Source: Hanleya hanleyi
Taxonomy: Eukaryota; Mollusca; Polyplacophora; Lepidopleurida; Hanleyidae
Direction of reading: 5' to 3'
DNA length: 64,000 nt
Assembly: GCA_036873755.1 (NCBI GenBank)
Contig: JAVTVY010016153.1
Span: 1-64,000, forward strand
The position numbers and the translations under genes were made by a program. The notes beneath the pieces are model-generated. The model was not told where the DNA came from. It saw only the letters and a program-made list of their open reading frames with translations, and did not search any database. Of the stretch, positions 1-10,986 are shown piece by piece (the first letter of the stretch is position 1; every line of letters starts with the position of its first letter).

Positions 1-1921
1 GCGTGCAGATGGAATGCCTGAGGTTTGTGGTGGAAAATTGCTGACTTCGGTTGACGAAGTAGTTTTTCCCAAAGAGGTAGTCGTCTTGGGACGTCTACCA
101 GTAATTCCAGAAGGTCGGGAAACCACGGATGAGCGGGCCACCAAGGGACAATTAGATAAACCACGCATGGATGCGCGCGTATCTTTTGTAGAACTAGAGG
201 CAGGATTGAAGGGGGCGGGTAAGCATACGCTATTAGACCCGTCCAATCCTGTGATAGAGCATCGACTCCCACTGCTAGAGGATCCAGTACAGGGGACATA
301 TACAGAGGGAGTTGATGATTCAGGTGAGTAGCGAACAGATCTATCAGCGGTTGTTCCCAAATCTGAGCGATTTGGCGCAGAATGTCTGTGTGAAGCTGCC
401 ACTCCGGCGGTATAATCTGATGTTTTCTCGACAGTGCGTCGGCTAGTACATTCAGATGTCCTGGTATGTGTCTGGCACGAAGTATGATATCGTTCTGCCA
501 GCACAGATGGTAGAGTATCTCGGTCTGCTTCAGAAGCTTCGAGGACCGAGTTCCCCCCATCTTGTTGATGTAAGCTAAGACAGTCGTGTTGTCTGTAGCT
601 ACCAGAACCGACTGGCCTTTGAGGTCCTGTATCAATAAGAGTATTGCTCGATTGACGGCCATGAACTCTAACACATTGATATGGAGTAACCTCTCCTGCG
701 GAGTCCAATAGCCTGATATCGACTTGGATCCGAGGTGGGCCCCCCATCCTTGCATCGAAGCATCCGTGAACAGCTGATGAGGAGCTTGAAACGGAAGCAG
801 TGTTACACCAGGCATCACGTTGAGAGGGTCCATCCACCATAATAGGTGATGTTTGACTTCCTCTGTGACAGGAATCATGGGATTCCTGTGCCTGTGTGGC
901 CAATGCTGATTTAAATAGATCATTAGTGGCCGTAACTGTAATCGGCCTCGTGGTGTGACATCCTGTGTGGATGTCAGTAGACCGATTATTGATGCAAACT
1001 GGATGGCAGTGCGGCAAGAATGTCTCATGAACAGTGGAATGTCGCGACATATCTTGCACCAACGAACTTCCGGTGGCCGAGCAATGACCAATTTGGTGTC
1101 GTACGCCACGCCTAGGAAGTTCCGTTGTTGTGACGGTGTTATCTCCGATTTTTCCTCGTGTGGGAGATAACCCAGTAGTTCGAGGATGTGCCATACAAAA
1201 GTTGTATCGCATCGGAGTTGTATTCTGCACATATTCCTGATAATGGAATCGTCTAGGTAAAAATGATATTTGATACTTCGACTGTGCAGATACGCCGCCA
1301 CTGGCTGAAATACTCTGGTGAAGATCCAAGGGGAACTGGCTAGACCGAAAGGTAGAACCTGGAATTGGAAACGGCGAGCACCGACCAGGAATCTCAGGTA
1401 CTTCCGGTAACTTGGATGAATCGGGATATGCTGGTAAGCGTCCCGAAGATCCAAGGAAGTTAACCATTCCCCTTGAACCAGAGCGGTCCTGATGGACCGG
1501 AAGGACTCCATCCGAAAGTGAGGGGGTTTCATCAGGAAGTCCTTGTTCAGCCTGCGCAGATTTATTATCATGCGCATTTCCGGTGTATCCTTCTTTGGCA
1601 CAAGGAAGACCGGAGAATAGAACCCGGGGACCGGTCGTGGACCGGAAGTTCTATTACTGCATGCTTCTGGATAAGTTTGTCCACAGATGCCTGTGTTACC
1701 AGAAGGTGTGCCTTCCGTATAGGTATACGGGAGGGCTTGGGAGCAGCAGTAAGGGGTGGATCTATAGTAAATTCTAGGGGGTAACCGTATCGAATAGTAC
1801 GGATTACCCACGGATCCATCCCCAGTTTTTGCCAATTCCGCCAAAATCCTTGAAGTCGTCCCCCGACCGGGAGACTGGATTTCGGCGGGACCGAAGTTGA
1901 GGCAATTCGTGGTCCCGCCAT
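1..1921 (-). pseudogene. DIRS-type reverse transcriptase-RNase H ORF (frameshifted, runs off left edge)
   Basis: Starts at the ATG at 1,919-1,921 (MAGPRIAS) and reads through the RT entry region (GGRLQGFWRNWQKLGMDPWV) to RSPG near 1,622. There a one-base shift in a CCCCGGG tract ends the frame at 1,568. The adjacent minus-strand frame continues from 1,622 to position 1 without a stop (about 540 codons). Visible landmarks are FYSPVFLVPKKD (~1,590-1,622), LDLRDAYQHIPIHP (~1,420-1,460), FGLASSPW (~1,330-1,350), the catalytic FYLDD (~1,250-1,265), RNase H FTDAS (~755-770), LEF (~660-670), ATDNTT (~585-600) and ADALSR (~425-440). The segment after RNase H leads toward a recombinase domain outside the window. 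Only one frameshift in ~640 codons suggests either a young copy or a sequence error in a G/C homopolymer. Confidence 0.85.
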
Positions 1922-1948
1922 GTCATGAGATTGACATGGCCCGAATCG

Positions 1949-2587
1949 TCACCGGCCCTGCTGCTTTTTGCCACGACCTTTCCCTTTACCTTTATAGTTG
2001 GGATTGGTCTAGCCTTGCTGTTGTGGCATGCGACCCGCCGCTTGAGACTTCCCTTTTGGACCGGAAGCGGAAGTAGTCGGCCTAGGTTGCTTGGCTGGTG
2101 GACCGGAAGTGTCCGTAGAAATACGTTTTCCTGTCCCCATACCACTCGCTCTAGGCGGAGGATTAGGCTTAGCCTTCTCCACCGTATCCCTTAGAGACGG
2201 TATAATGCCATTAAACAACAGCGAAGATGCTGGCGATTGCTCCTTCAAAGTACGAATGACTATATCAGGAGCATGGTTGACAACGGAAGACAAGTAAGCT
2301 TGTCGTCTCAGATGAACAACCGTCGCAGCATTGAACGCGGCTAAAGCCATTGCATCAGCATTAGCTTTAGCAGCCACGTTCTGAAGATCCGCCAGTAATT
2401 GTAGCTCAGGACTACTACTGGCTGCTAACTGCGAACGCGACAACCTGCTCAACACAGTGGATACGGCCGTTAGAAACCAGTCCATGTGAGAGGCTATGGC
2501 TACCCCCTGCCGCGCAGCTTCTTCAATAGTAGAAGACTGCTTATCAGTTAGCGGGATCAAGACCTTGGAAGGGACCTTGTTGCCTTT
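1949..2587 (-). pseudogene. DIRS gag-like ORF, C-terminal part
   Basis: This frame continues the gag product after the shift near 2,585. It opens with VLIPLTDKQSSTIEEAARQG, followed by an alpha-helical Ala/Leu-rich stretch (FLTAVSTVLSRLSRSQLAAS) and a Pro/Gly/Lys tail. An in-frame TAG at 2,009-2,011 interrupts it. Beyond that stop the same frame encodes a strongly basic end (YKGKGKGRGKKQQGR) before TGA at 1,949-1,951, which looks like the original nucleic-acid-binding gag tail. I infer that the TAG is a secondary nonsense mutation. The RT start codon lies 28 bases past the TGA. Confidence 0.7.
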
Positions 2588-4500
2588 TTACATATGTCGG
2601 CAAGATCAGGTTCCGGTTCCGCGGCCTTAAAGTCATATGCCGAATCATGAATTCCGTACGCTCTAGACGTGGGCTTCTCCACCGGAAGTGGTGCCGAAGC
2701 GGAAGCCGGTCTAAAGAGTGCACGTTTTCCCGTTCTTGTAATACGTTCCTGCATTGTTTTAGGCTGGGCTAAAACCGTATCAAGAACGGAACATAAACCA
2801 TGAATGGCATCTGACGCAGGAAGTGACGACGTCTGCATGGTAGTTGTCGACGGAGCCTCTGCCATAGTATGTAGGCGAGAGGACGTCGGCGGTGGGGGTC
2901 GTGACATATTAGGGTACAACTCGTACAGAGCTTCTAGTACCTCTGAATATGAACGTCTCTCCGGATCATGATCACTGTCATTATCCTCAATGGATTGACG
3001 TTGCGCGACCCCCTGACGTCTCATCGATGGGTCAGTAGACAAATCAATCGGATCAGACGATACTACCGGAAGCTGTGTCGGAACCGGGGATGGAACCTGA
3101 ACAGTACCGGAAGTGGAAGTCAAGAGTCGCCGGAACTGATCTAGTTCAGCTGCCTGTTGTTCCATTCTTTGCAGAATAACAGCAGACAGAGAACCATCAA
3201 TAACCGGAACTCCCGTATTGATTTGTGGACTATTAGAGACCCGCCTATAAGGGGATGCAATAGGCCTAGCCCACTGCATTTCCGGACGAACCGGAAGTCT
3301 CAACCCACCGGGGTTTGTCACAACAGGCCTCCTTATAGTGGGACCGGAAGGACGAAAAGTCCTAACCGGAATCCCGGAGTTAACCATACCGGAACCCGCA
3401 GGCGACCGGAATTGGCTGACAGGAAGTTGATAATGAGCCCTATATGGGTTTATGACACCCGACCCAGAACCATTCTCAGTCATACCCTGTTGTGACTGGA
3501 ACAATGCCGTATTGTTTCTATTAACACTCTGAGGTATTAAGTGTGAAACTGGCATTGTTCCTGCAGAACAATGACCTCGATCCCCTGCGTTTGTCAACCC
3601 AGAGGTGTTCAATTGCAAGGGATTTAATCCTACCCGGCCTTGCGTGATAACTCCCGTGACTGGGGTATTACGTAAGGTCGTGGAGTTTACTCCTGGTAAG
3701 ACCATGGATACATTGTCTCTATATCCACCAGAGGTATTGTCTGCTGTGCTGAAATTAACTATACCTGGTATTACACCATAGTTATTTACAGCACCACTTA
3801 CCATGCCTAAGGCTGCCCCTGGAGCAACAGGGAGTGTCGAAATTGGTTGACGACCAACAAACGACACCTGGGAATTATTAGATATCGGGGTATTCCCAGC
3901 GGGAGTCCCCCCAGTGATATCATTCCCAACAGCACATACGGGCGTACTTACAACGTCACCAGTGTTTATGCCCGGAGTCAAAGTGGTCCTCATCTCGTTC
4001 GTCTCGATTTCCATGGGGGACACACTTTCGGGAAGATCTAGTTCCACTGTGACCTCGGCTGACTCTCCCGTACCTTCATCTAGGACGGACCCCATTACTT
4101 TTACCTGTTTCTTCCTTTTACCTGTGGACAGATCAGAAACAAAAGTACTAGTGCTTGGCGCAATACCTTTATCTAATAAAGAACGTAAAGGGCCCATCCA
4201 AGGACTGCCAATCGATGCAGGCTTCTTCGCCGTCCCATTTTCAATAAAATGGGAGGGCGGAGTCATGATATTAGTCTCCGACATTAAACCAGGGGGAAGG
4301 GAACCCGCACGAGACCCGGTCATTAAATCTTGAAATAAATCATCGGGCCATTGTTGACACTCCTGACATCTATGGGTACAATCACAAGCAATATTGCCTC
4401 GACACGCAAGACAAACAGAATGTAAGTCGGTCGTTGATTTAGACTTCCCACAGACGGAACAGAACATAGAGGCCATTATTTTATCGACAGATATACACAA
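2557..4500 (-). CDS. DIRS gag-like ORF, N-terminal part with Cys-rich cluster
   Basis: 647-codon ORF; the start could be the first ATG (4,498-4,500) or the internal MASMFC about 24 nt downstream. Near the N terminus is a metal-binding type Cys/His cluster (CSVCGK..., then SVCLAC, ACDC, CQEC followed by W), the pattern seen in gag-like proteins of DIRS elements. The long middle part is low-complexity, rich in Ser/Thr/Gly/Pro/Asn, and ends in an acidic segment (AEPEPDLADICKKA). The natural frame leaves this ORF at a run of five A near 2,585, where losing one base redirects translation to the stop at 2,557. The coding strand is rich in ACTTCCGGT-like words. Confidence 0.75.
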   Translation of the reverse strand: MCISVDKIMASMFCSVCGKSKSTTDLHSVCLACRGNIACDCTHRCQECQQWPDDLFQDLMTGSRAGSLPPGLMSETNIMTPPSHFIENGTAKKPASIGSPWMGPLRSLLDKGIAPSTSTFVSDLSTGKRKKQVKVMGSVLDEGTGESAEVTVELDLPESVSPMEIETNEMRTTLTPGINTGDVVSTPVCAVGNDITGGTPAGNTPISNNSQVSFVGRQPISTLPVAPGAALGMVSGAVNNYGVIPGIVNFSTADNTSGGYRDNVSMVLPGVNSTTLRNTPVTGVITQGRVGLNPLQLNTSGLTNAGDRGHCSAGTMPVSHLIPQSVNRNNTALFQSQQGMTENGSGSGVINPYRAHYQLPVSQFRSPAGSGMVNSGIPVRTFRPSGPTIRRPVVTNPGGLRLPVRPEMQWARPIASPYRRVSNSPQINTGVPVIDGSLSAVILQRMEQQAAELDQFRRLLTSTSGTVQVPSPVPTQLPVVSSDPIDLSTDPSMRRQGVAQRQSIEDNDSDHDPERRSYSEVLEALYELYPNMSRPPPPTSSRLHTMAEAPSTTTMQTSSLPASDAIHGLCSVLDTVLAQPKTMQERITRTGKRALFRPASASAPLPVEKPTSRAYGIHDSAYDFKAAEPEPDLADICKKATRSLPRS

Positions 4501-4769
4501 GAATACTTCCCAACTTGATCTTTTCGTTGCTTTGTAGACTTGTAGATGATGTTATCACTCGTTGTAAACGTAAAATCCTTCCGTAATACGCTGGAGCTTT
4601 ACACACGATCTTTACAGTAGCTAGCTAAGTAAAGAAGTGAAGATCTATTGTGATTGAGTGCTGGCGTGGGTGATTAGGCGGGAAATGAACTGTGCTATTG
4701 TTTTAATTTCTTCACTTGTTAATCCGTGTTTGCACACGAACGCATATGTCAGTAAGGTCAGTTTCACTG

Positions 4770-5404
4770 TGTAAAAAATATATAGTAGCTATATCGAACA
4801 CAGTTCTGCAGATATAATTGGTTACATACAGGCATATAGGACAGAAATAGAAATTAATATATCAGTAAAGGGGCATAACTCTGTAAAATATGGGCCGAGG
4901 GGTGCCACTTTCGATTGGCGTCTGACTTAGCACTCTGTGAAGTAACAATCAAGGCGAATAAGCTGTACCGAACACGGATCTGCAGATATAACTTGTACAT
5001 TCAGCTACAACTAACAAAATCGAAGATTATTACATCCGAAAGGGGCATAACTCCATAAGCCGAGGCGAGTAATCCTTTGTTGGCTTGTAGAATACAACAA
5101 TATGAACAAGTTTCCAAAATATAGTAGCTATACTGAACACAGTTCTGCAGATATAGTTGGTTACATTCAGGCATATAGGACAGAAATAGAAATTAAAAAA
5201 TCTGTAAAGGGGCAGAACTCTGTAAAATATGGGCAGAGGGAAGCCATTTTCGATAGGCGTCTGACTTAGCACTATATAAATAAGTGTTGAAAATTTGGTG
5301 GTTGTGTCTGAAGCGGTTTTGCCTAAAATGTGGTAATGGACGGACGGACGTACGTACATGGCGACGACAATACCCCAAGGCCAAAATGGCCGAGGGGTAA
5401 AAAT
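4770..5404. repeat. Pearl/HINE-like dispersed repeat, copy 1 (about 3 units of ~180 bp)
   Basis: Units share CTGCAGATATA, a GGTTACATTCAG-type block and GGGGCATAACTCTGTAAAAT. The copy ends with an ACGG microsatellite (near 5,337), a hairpin (AAGGCCAAAATGGCCGAGG) and GGGGTAAAAA. The same family recurs near 48,313-49,200 and 50,698-51,240. Tandem core plus ACGG microsatellite plus hairpin is the architecture described for pearl/Helentron-related non-autonomous elements in molluscs. The class assignment is inference. Confidence 0.65.
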
Positions 5405-6136
5405 ATAGAAGTACATTGCAAACTAAACCATTGTACCTGTGAACACTGTCTGACACCTGAGTAAACTTGACTATGGTAATTCCCTTAATAATTCAATCAC
5501 AGGAAGTTCACTTTTCAAATCTGTCATTCAAACACAGAGAAAAAGTAACATTCCCATTCTTCATTCCAATTGAAGAAACGTTATATAATGACAAAATGTG
5601 ACACTTTGTGGCTGGTGCCATCAAGACTATTTCCAGATATAAGTCATTTCTGCTGCACTTCTGGTGATCAAATTATTAGGGGAATTACCATAACCTCTAA
5701 ATAAAGTAATTATTCATGGTCCCAATACTTAAATTTACAATATTTTGAACCCTGATCAACCAAAATCCTGTCAAAACCGACACTATAATCTGACCCCATG
5801 CATGGTCGTCATACACAGGTTTCACTGAAATTTCTAGGGAAAATGCATTATAGCAAAACCTATACAATTGCAGATCTGTTTGACACACAGATAGGACAGT
5901 TAAACTAGATTAGATCATTTAATTATACCAAATGTTTGTAAATGGAAAGTTCAAACAGCATTTGGTTTATACAGGGTAAAAACAATGAAAGCTTAAACAC
6001 TGGATAATGACAGTCAACAATATTCACTGGTGTGTGAGTTTAGTCAGGTGTTGATTTGAAGAGGTTACATTTTATTGTACAATCAGGAGAGTGTAGGGCA
6101 CATGCACTGATCTCACAGCAGAATGGTGGTTTAATT
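5405..6136. other. AT-rich unassigned DNA
   Basis: No conserved exon, long ORF or obvious repeat is seen here. It lies downstream of FAM135 exon 13 and may be intron or intergenic DNA. Confidence 0.4.
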
Positions 6137-6185
6137 GGTAAGTATGGGTACAGTCATGGATAAGTATGGGTACAGTCATGGATAA
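6137..6185. repeat. 22-bp satellite, left remnant (about 2 copies)
   Basis: About two copies of the unit GGATAAGTATGGGTACAGTC+AT. It is separated from the main arrays by the TIR element at 6,186-9,476, whose insertion duplicated GGATAA (6,180-6,185 and 9,477-9,482). Confidence 0.85.
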
Positions 6186-7590
6186 CAGGGATTCATACAA
6201 GTCGGTTTTTGCCACCGGTATTCGGTGGCAAAATTCACTAGGAAACTCAATTCGGACTGTAAAAAACTGAATTGTGTGCGTTTAGCACAGTAAATATTCA
6301 ATTTCTCAGCTATAAACTCAATTCTGGTGAATGCTAAAACTCGTAATTCGACCAACAAATCCGTTTAAAATTTTTTTTAGACGTACGCGCGTCATTTATT
6401 CAGAAAAGTTCGTTAAAACGAGTAAAAACGCACCTTGTTTACAAGATCGTTTACAGGAACACATTCTCCACGTTCGACGTTCGAGATAAAAAAAATTGAA
6501 GGGCAACAACTCGTGTTTCCATTACACACAGCATTTGGGTCACGTAGTAGAAATGCATCGATGTTATTGGGTAAAATGGTCATGTGTTTTAAAGTCTTTT
6601 CATCAACCCCGCGAAAACCTGATCACCTGACGTAACCCGACTTTCTGATTGGTCAATGCTTGAGTACGCATGCGCAGTAGTCGAATTCGACAGAATCACA
6701 ATGGTGTTTGGCTTCGCTCACCGAAACCACGCGTCGCGTAAACAACAAGATTTTTACCGAATGTTGAATAAATGTTCAGTATTCTTTATCCTAAGTGTAA
6801 TCAGGAATACATATCGTGACATCTATCATATTTTAGACAAGTTATTTAGCCGGAATGAAGCAAAATAGACCGTCCATCGTTAGTAATCTGAAAGTGATCA
6901 AATTTCTTACGTGAGTTTTACAGTACAATATTTTTGCCAATTTGCGTTTCCTAAATATTTCTAAAGCTGTAAAATGCCAACTATGTTCCGAATGTATGTT
7001 CACGGGTTCAAATTAATGTATCGTGCATCGAATAACATCCATTATATCATTTTATTTGTCAATTCCAACGACTTGACAGACGCCGTTTTTGAACCCATTT
7101 TGAAAGGTTCAACATTGCTTGACAGCCTGGCACTCGGAAATCGACAGCACTACTAGTAGGGTTAAGAGACAGTCAGGAAGGAGTAAAACACGTCCTTAAA
7201 ATGTCAAGTTTTATCTTGGATATATTTCCTGAAATGAATTTAGTAAATTGTCATGCACATGGAGTCATTTTGCACAATTCCACTTAAGAAAAAGCAATCC
7301 ATTCATACAACATGAAATCTCTAGTTTTAGGTGATCGATTCAGGTGATCGATTGGTTACGTGGTTGATCTACTAGCAGATCAAAAAATCGATCACCTGGA
7401 CCACAAATCAGGGGATCAATTTTTTTATCACCCCGTGCTGTCTTATTTCGAGGCCTGTTCAACATTTAAGGGAAAACCCCTGATTGGGATTAAATATCGC
7501 AATTCAGATCTCGTTCATTCCAAATTAGGAAGGATATGGATTATTTAAATTGACCAAAATATTTTCATAACTGAAACAATGCTAGTAATT

Positions 7591-7647
7591 GGGGTGCAGT
7601 TGTCGGTAGGAGATGGGAATTGAGCCATCTCCGATAGACTGCACCCC
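7591..7647. repeat. Perfect-ended hairpin within the 3.3-kb element
   Basis: GGGGTGCAGTTGTCGGTAG... pairs with ...CCGATAGACTGCACCCC around a short loop (GAATTGAG), giving about 23 paired positions with few mismatches. It could be a small nested palindrome or a structured transcript; nothing else supports an RNA gene. Confidence 0.5.
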
Positions 7648-8029
7648 TAGAAGGCTGACTTTGTGGTGTTAGAATATTCTATTCTTGTTCAAATAAATTA
7701 AGACAGTTCAATGATTATGTCAAATTTGAGGTTATATTACTTTATTCTAAGCTTTAAACTCTATCTCAGAACCATTAAATATGGCGGCGGCAAAAACACA
7801 AAATATGAAGCTGCGCATCTGAAAACCCCTCGGCTCTGGGCGCCAGCCATTCATAATGTATTCAATTTAAAACAAGACTTCAGGAACACCAAGCAGTCAA
7901 GTAACAAATATACAGATTATGAAAAATTTTGCCATTAGAAATGGCCTCAAACGTTTCCGTCCAATCAGAGAAACCGGTATTCATTACATAAGTCTGTTGA
8001 TGCATCGACGATGTATACCAAATTTTACA

Positions 8030-9362
8030 TCGAACATTTGAAAATTATCTGAGATAGAGATCCCTAATGATTTCGCATAAATTAAAGATGGCTGCCCATC
8101 CTTCCCACCACTCAGAGAAACTGATGTGGTTATTCATTGCAAGTCTCTTGATACATAGATTCTGTATACCAAGTTTCATATAGAACACTGAAATGGTATC
8201 AAAGATAAACATCATTAAAGATTTTGCATAAATTAAAGATGGCCACCAAGGTTTCCGCCCAAGCAGAAAAACCAGAACTGTCTAATCGATGTATACCAAA
8301 TTTTACATTGAGCACTTGAACCGTATCAGAGATATAGATCATTAATGATTTCGCATAAATTAAAGATGGCCGCCCATCCTTCCCGCCACTCAGAGGAACC
8401 GATGTGGTTATTCATTGCAAGTCTCTTGATACATCGATGCTGGATACCAAGTTTCATATAGAACACTGAAATGGTATCAAAGATATATATCATTGAAGAT
8501 TTTGCATAAATTAAAGATGGCCGCCAAGGTTCCGCCCAATCAGAAACGCCATTTATCGTAAGTCTATTGATGCTTCGATGATATATACCAAATTTTACAT
8601 CGAGCACTCGAACAGTATCAGAGATAGAGATCATTAATGATTTTGCATAAATTAATGATGGCCGCCCATCCTTCCCGCCACTCAGAGGAACTGATGTGGC
8701 TATACATTGCAGATCTCTTGATACATCGATGCTGTATACCAAGTTTCGTATAGAACACTTGAATGGTATCAGAGATATATATCATTGAAGATTTTGCATA
8801 AATTAAAGATGGCCGCCAAGGTTTTCACCGAATCAGGGAAACTGGTTTGGTCATTCCTTTGAAGTTTCTTGATGCATCGATGATCTATACCAAGTTTCAC
8901 ACTGAACAGAGAAATGGTACCTAAGATACACAAGATTAATGATTTCGCATAAATTAAATATGGCCGCCAAAGTTTCCAACCAATCAGGTCCAGATTCAAT
9001 AGGGTTCTGGGTCATGAGCATATGGATGTGCAGTGCAAGTTTGGGGTGCCTAGGGTAAGTCGTTCTAAAGATATCTTGGTAACAAGAAACCTGTGATGGT
9101 TTCGCATAAATTAAAGATGGCCGCCAAAGTTTCTAACCAATCAGGTCCAGATTCAATAGGGTTCTGGGTCACAAGCATACGGATGTGCACTGCAAGTTTG
9201 GTGTGCCTAGGGTAAGTCGTTCTGAAGATATCTTGGTAACGAGAAAGGTGTGACGGACAGACGGACGGACGGACAGACGGACAGACGGCCAGACGGACAG
9301 ACGGACAGATGTACATGACGACGACAATACCCTTCGGCCAAATTTTGGCCGAGGGGTAAAAA
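8030..9362. repeat. Pearl/HINE-like repeat, copy 2: eight ~150-bp units plus ACGG tail
   Basis: The block GCATAAATTAAAGATGGCCG occurs about eight times (near 8,076, 8,228, 8,352, 8,505, 8,646, 8,796, 8,947 and 9,102). The last units diverge and lead to a GACGGACGGACAGACGG microsatellite (~9,253-9,310), the hairpin TTCGGCCAAATTTTGGCCGA and GGGGTAAAAA. It is nested inside the 6,186-9,476 element. Minus-strand ORFs here are translations of the repeat and not genes. Confidence 0.75.
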
Positions 9363-9476
9363 CTCAATAGCAATCAGGACGCCGGTGGCAAAAACTGATA
9401 AAAACTCAATTGAGGTGAAAAAAATACTGAAATTTCAGTATCTGGTGGCAAAATTTTGGACTTCTATGAATCCCTG

Positions 9477-9782
9477 GGATAAGTATGGGTACATTCATGG
9501 ATAAGTATGAGTACAGTCATGGATAAGTATGGGTAAAGTCATGGATAAGTATGGTTACAGTCATGGATAAGTATGGGTACAGTCATGGATAAGTATGGTT
9601 ACAGTCATGGATAAGTATGGGTACAGTCATGGATAAGTATGGGTACAGTCATGGATAAGTATGGTTACAGTCATGGATAAGTATGGGTACAGTCATGGAT
9701 AAGTATGGTTACAGTCATGGATTAGTATGGTTACAGTCATGGATACGTATGGGTACAGTCATGGATAAGTATGGGTACAGTC
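9477..9782. repeat. 22-bp satellite, middle block (about 14 copies)
   Basis: Near-identical 22-bp units with two variants (TATGGGTA and TATGGTTA) interspersed. The block is bounded by the 3.3-kb element on the left and the 1.2-kb element on the right, both inserted into the array. Confidence 0.95.
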
Positions 9783-10986
9783 CAGGGGTTTTTTCAGACG
9801 AAAATCCTTTATCGAACTCAATTTCAAAACTTGAAAAACTCAATTTTTTCGGCGCGCTAAAAGTACAATAAAACTCAATTTTTCAACTTTTTAGTCGTGT
9901 AGTAGATATAAAACTCAATTTTTTATTATTTTAGTAGTACACTCCAAACAATCTTTTATTTGATCGCTTTTTCATCGCAGAGAAAAATACAAATGTTAAA
10001 AATGGCATAATAATAAACATGAATGTCCATTTTGTTATGCATGTACTTCAGAGTGAGGTATGGAGGTTCACACAAATAAACTACTGAAGTGTAATTGCTA
10101 AAGTAAATCCCATGCAACACATGCGGATGGAATGGACTGATAAATTACATGCACCAAAACTGACTGAACGGATTGATCATTGAGTCCAAGATCAATAAAT
10201 ATATGTGGTACAGACAATAAGCCTAAAATGATCTTTATTTGGGGATAAAAATTGACAGAGTGCAAGGTGGTTTCCCTCTACGCAACTGCTATCCATACAA
10301 TTCCTTCTGCGTTCATTCGTATATTTAATTGATTGTAATTCTTCGGGACCGTAACTCGTCGGTGTGTACCTTCCTTTCGTCGAACTGTCAAACGATTGTC
10401 ACGTTGCCTTGGTAGGGTCAAGGCTGTTTATTAGCCAATCACGGCGCTACAGAGGGCGCTGGTCGGGAGCCCGCGAAAGAGTGCGCTACTTCACACTAAT
10501 CCTGGTTTCCGAATGCAACAAGGGAGAAAACTATTTATTGATGCAGTTTCTCTGTCGAAGGAAAATGGCTGCCAATCGCTGTCGAAAGATGTTAAATAAA
10601 AATGGCAAGGTAACGATCGAATCTTTTACCCCAAAATTGTTGATGTCTTTCGTTATGATTCCAACAACGATCCTGGTTTACGTAAGGTATTCAGACATGA
10701 TGTCTTTATATCGCCCCGTCTCTGCAATTGACCGCAACGTCGGCCAAAAAAAATTCTTGCCGGCAGACGCAAATTATATATTTCTTCCGACTATTTTTTC
10801 ACAGAAACTCAAATTTTTTTTCACAGAAACTCAATTTTTTAGCGCGCCTTCGGCGCGCAAACTATCAACCCCAGAAAATACTCAATTTCCGAGAAAAAAA
10901 CTCAATTTAAAAAATTCCAAAAACTCAATTTGTAATCGTTTTTCATCGGGGTTACCCCGATGAAAAACTGTCTGAAAAAACCCCTG
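9783..10986. mobile_element. 1.2-kb TIR element inserted in the 22-bp satellite
   Basis: The terminal inverted repeat is CAGGGGTTTTTTCAGAC at the left and its complement GTCTGAAAAAACCCCTG at the right. It is flanked by CAGTC on both sides (9,778-9,782 and 10,987-10,991), a 5-bp target-site duplication made from satellite sequence. Both subterminal regions contain ACTCAATTT words, nine in total (about 9,818-9,925 and 10,805-10,930), all in the same orientation. The interior (10,360-10,620) is more GC-rich and carries a 15-codon ORF start followed by a good donor (GGCAAG|GTAACG near 10,610), as if a gene's first exon had been captured. No transposase was seen. Confidence 0.85.

Larger units (their letters stand above)
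1..4700 (-). mobile_element. DIRS-type (tyrosine-recombinase) retrotransposon, partial and damaged
   Basis: The minus strand carries a gag-like ORF with an N-terminal Cys cluster (from 4,500), a basic gag tail, then reverse transcriptase and RNase H running off the left edge. The RT style (RSPG...YSPVFLVPKKD, YLDD) and the post-RNase H segment (PWWPAHPWF) are those of DIRS/Ngaro-like elements, in which a tyrosine recombinase replaces the DDE integrase. The recombinase and left terminus would lie beyond position 1. At least three lesions break the frames: a shift near 2,585, an in-frame TAG at 2,009-2,011 and a shift near 1,622. The right terminus is not sharply defined; by about 4,770 the sequence has become another repeat family. 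Position suggests an insertion in intronic or intergenic DNA downstream of FAM135 exon 13. Confidence 0.85.
6186..9476. mobile_element. 3.3-kb TIR element inserted in the 22-bp satellite
   Basis: Begins CAGGGATTCATA and ends with the inverted counterpart TATGAATCCCTG. It is flanked by the direct repeat GGATAA, which is satellite sequence, so this is a dated insertion into the array. Near both ends the word AAACTCAATT recurs in the same orientation (near 6,233, 6,304, 9,359 and 9,403), as does GGTGGCAAAA. No transposase was recognised. The interior has a CpG-containing stretch with an NRF1-like GCATGCGCA near 6,667, and a nested tandem repeat (8,030-9,362). The terminal CAGGG suggests a hAT-related non-autonomous element, but the 6-bp duplication is shorter than the usual 8 bp. 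Confidence 0.75.

Noticed and set aside
14..331. 105-codon plus-strand ORF
   Set aside because: Antisense shadow of the DIRS RNase H to recombinase linker on the minus strand.
10364..10963. 199-codon plus-strand ORF
   Set aside because: It runs from a transposon interior into its subterminal repeats; only the first-exon-like part was kept, as a speculative capture.
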